Of a stretch of DNA of 64,000 nucleotides, positions 63,980 through 64,000 are shown one piece after another. Every line of letters starts with the position of its first letter. Positions within the stretch are counted from its first letter, which is position 1. Origin of the DNA: Steroidobacter agaridevorans (GTDB taxonomy: Bacteria; Pseudomonadota; Gammaproteobacteria; Steroidobacterales; Steroidobacteraceae). The notes under the pieces were generated by a model. The model did no database searches. It saw only the letters and a list, made by a program, of their open reading frames with translations, and was not told the origin of the DNA. A program made the translations under genes and the position numbers. Location of the stretch: NCBI RefSeq assembly GCF_009932555.1, contig NZ_BLJO01000006.1, positions 467,648 through 531,647 on the forward strand, in the 5' to 3' direction.

Positions 63980-64000
63980 GGAATGGCAACAAAATAGTAA

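Overview
The window reads as a chromosomal segment of a high-GC gammaproteobacterium. The gene orders rsmG-parA-parB-(insert)-atpI-atpB-atpE, rpoZ-spoT-ridA-recG and yibN-grxC-secB-gpsA are typical of that class. The long cytochrome oxidase locus and the overall style suggest the Steroidobacterales / Nevskiales / Xanthomonadales side; this placement is an inference and was not tested by a search. The parAB-rsmG-atp block usually lies near oriC. I see no tRNA, rRNA, CRISPR array, prophage or intact insertion sequence. Nearly all of the window is vertically inherited core genome.

Layout. 1-8146 (minus strand): start of atpE, atpB, atpI with a good sigma70 promoter, a DUF5916 outer-membrane protein, parB, parA, rsmG, a YhdH/AcuI-type reductase and a diheme cytochrome c4. 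8259-15401 (plus): rpoZ, spoT, ridA, recG, and a ubiA carrying a repetitive N-terminal extension of about 365 residues. 15406-18232: comF opposite bioB-bioC. 18299-32443: a 14-kb respiratory locus holding two complete aa3-type heme-copper oxidases. The first is DUF2244-coxB-ctaD-small protein-ctaG-coxC and ends at a terminator. Assembly genes follow (twin-TM protein on minus, surf1, SCO-like). The second oxidase has a subunit II fused to a diheme cytochrome c, then ctaD, two subunit-III paralogues and subunit IV. The heme A genes ctaA and ctaB close the locus. 32460-44347: VanZ, a COG3650 lipoprotein, uvrD (apparently starting at CTG), trkA-trkH, a TPR lipoprotein, mrcB and a Kef-type antiporter. 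44348-47070: two gene-poor stretches, one with a nested inverted-repeat element, around a glycosyltransferase/LpxH-like pair. 47071-54840: dtd, tatABC, and a peptide-use cluster (POT transporter, M2 dipeptidase, OPT transporter) with a holin-like membrane protein. 54992-63979: MAPEG, a diguanylate cyclase, ctpA, envC, yibN-grxC-secB-gpsA, a VOC protein, trmL and ntrC.

How the genes work together: the oxidase locus supplies both enzymes plus copper insertion (CtaG, SCO-like, small assembly protein), Surf1 and the heme A pathway (CtaB then CtaA), so it looks self-contained. UbiA feeds the same chain through ubiquinone and AtpB/AtpI use its proton gradient. POT, the M2 peptidase and OPT form a peptide import and breakdown group. 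EnvC, CtpA and PBP1b act on peptidoglycan. The least routine items are the repetitive UbiA extension, the CTG start of uvrD, the diheme-fused oxidase with tandem subunit III genes, and the inverted-repeat element at 44460-44606. I found no clear undescribed defence or mobile system.
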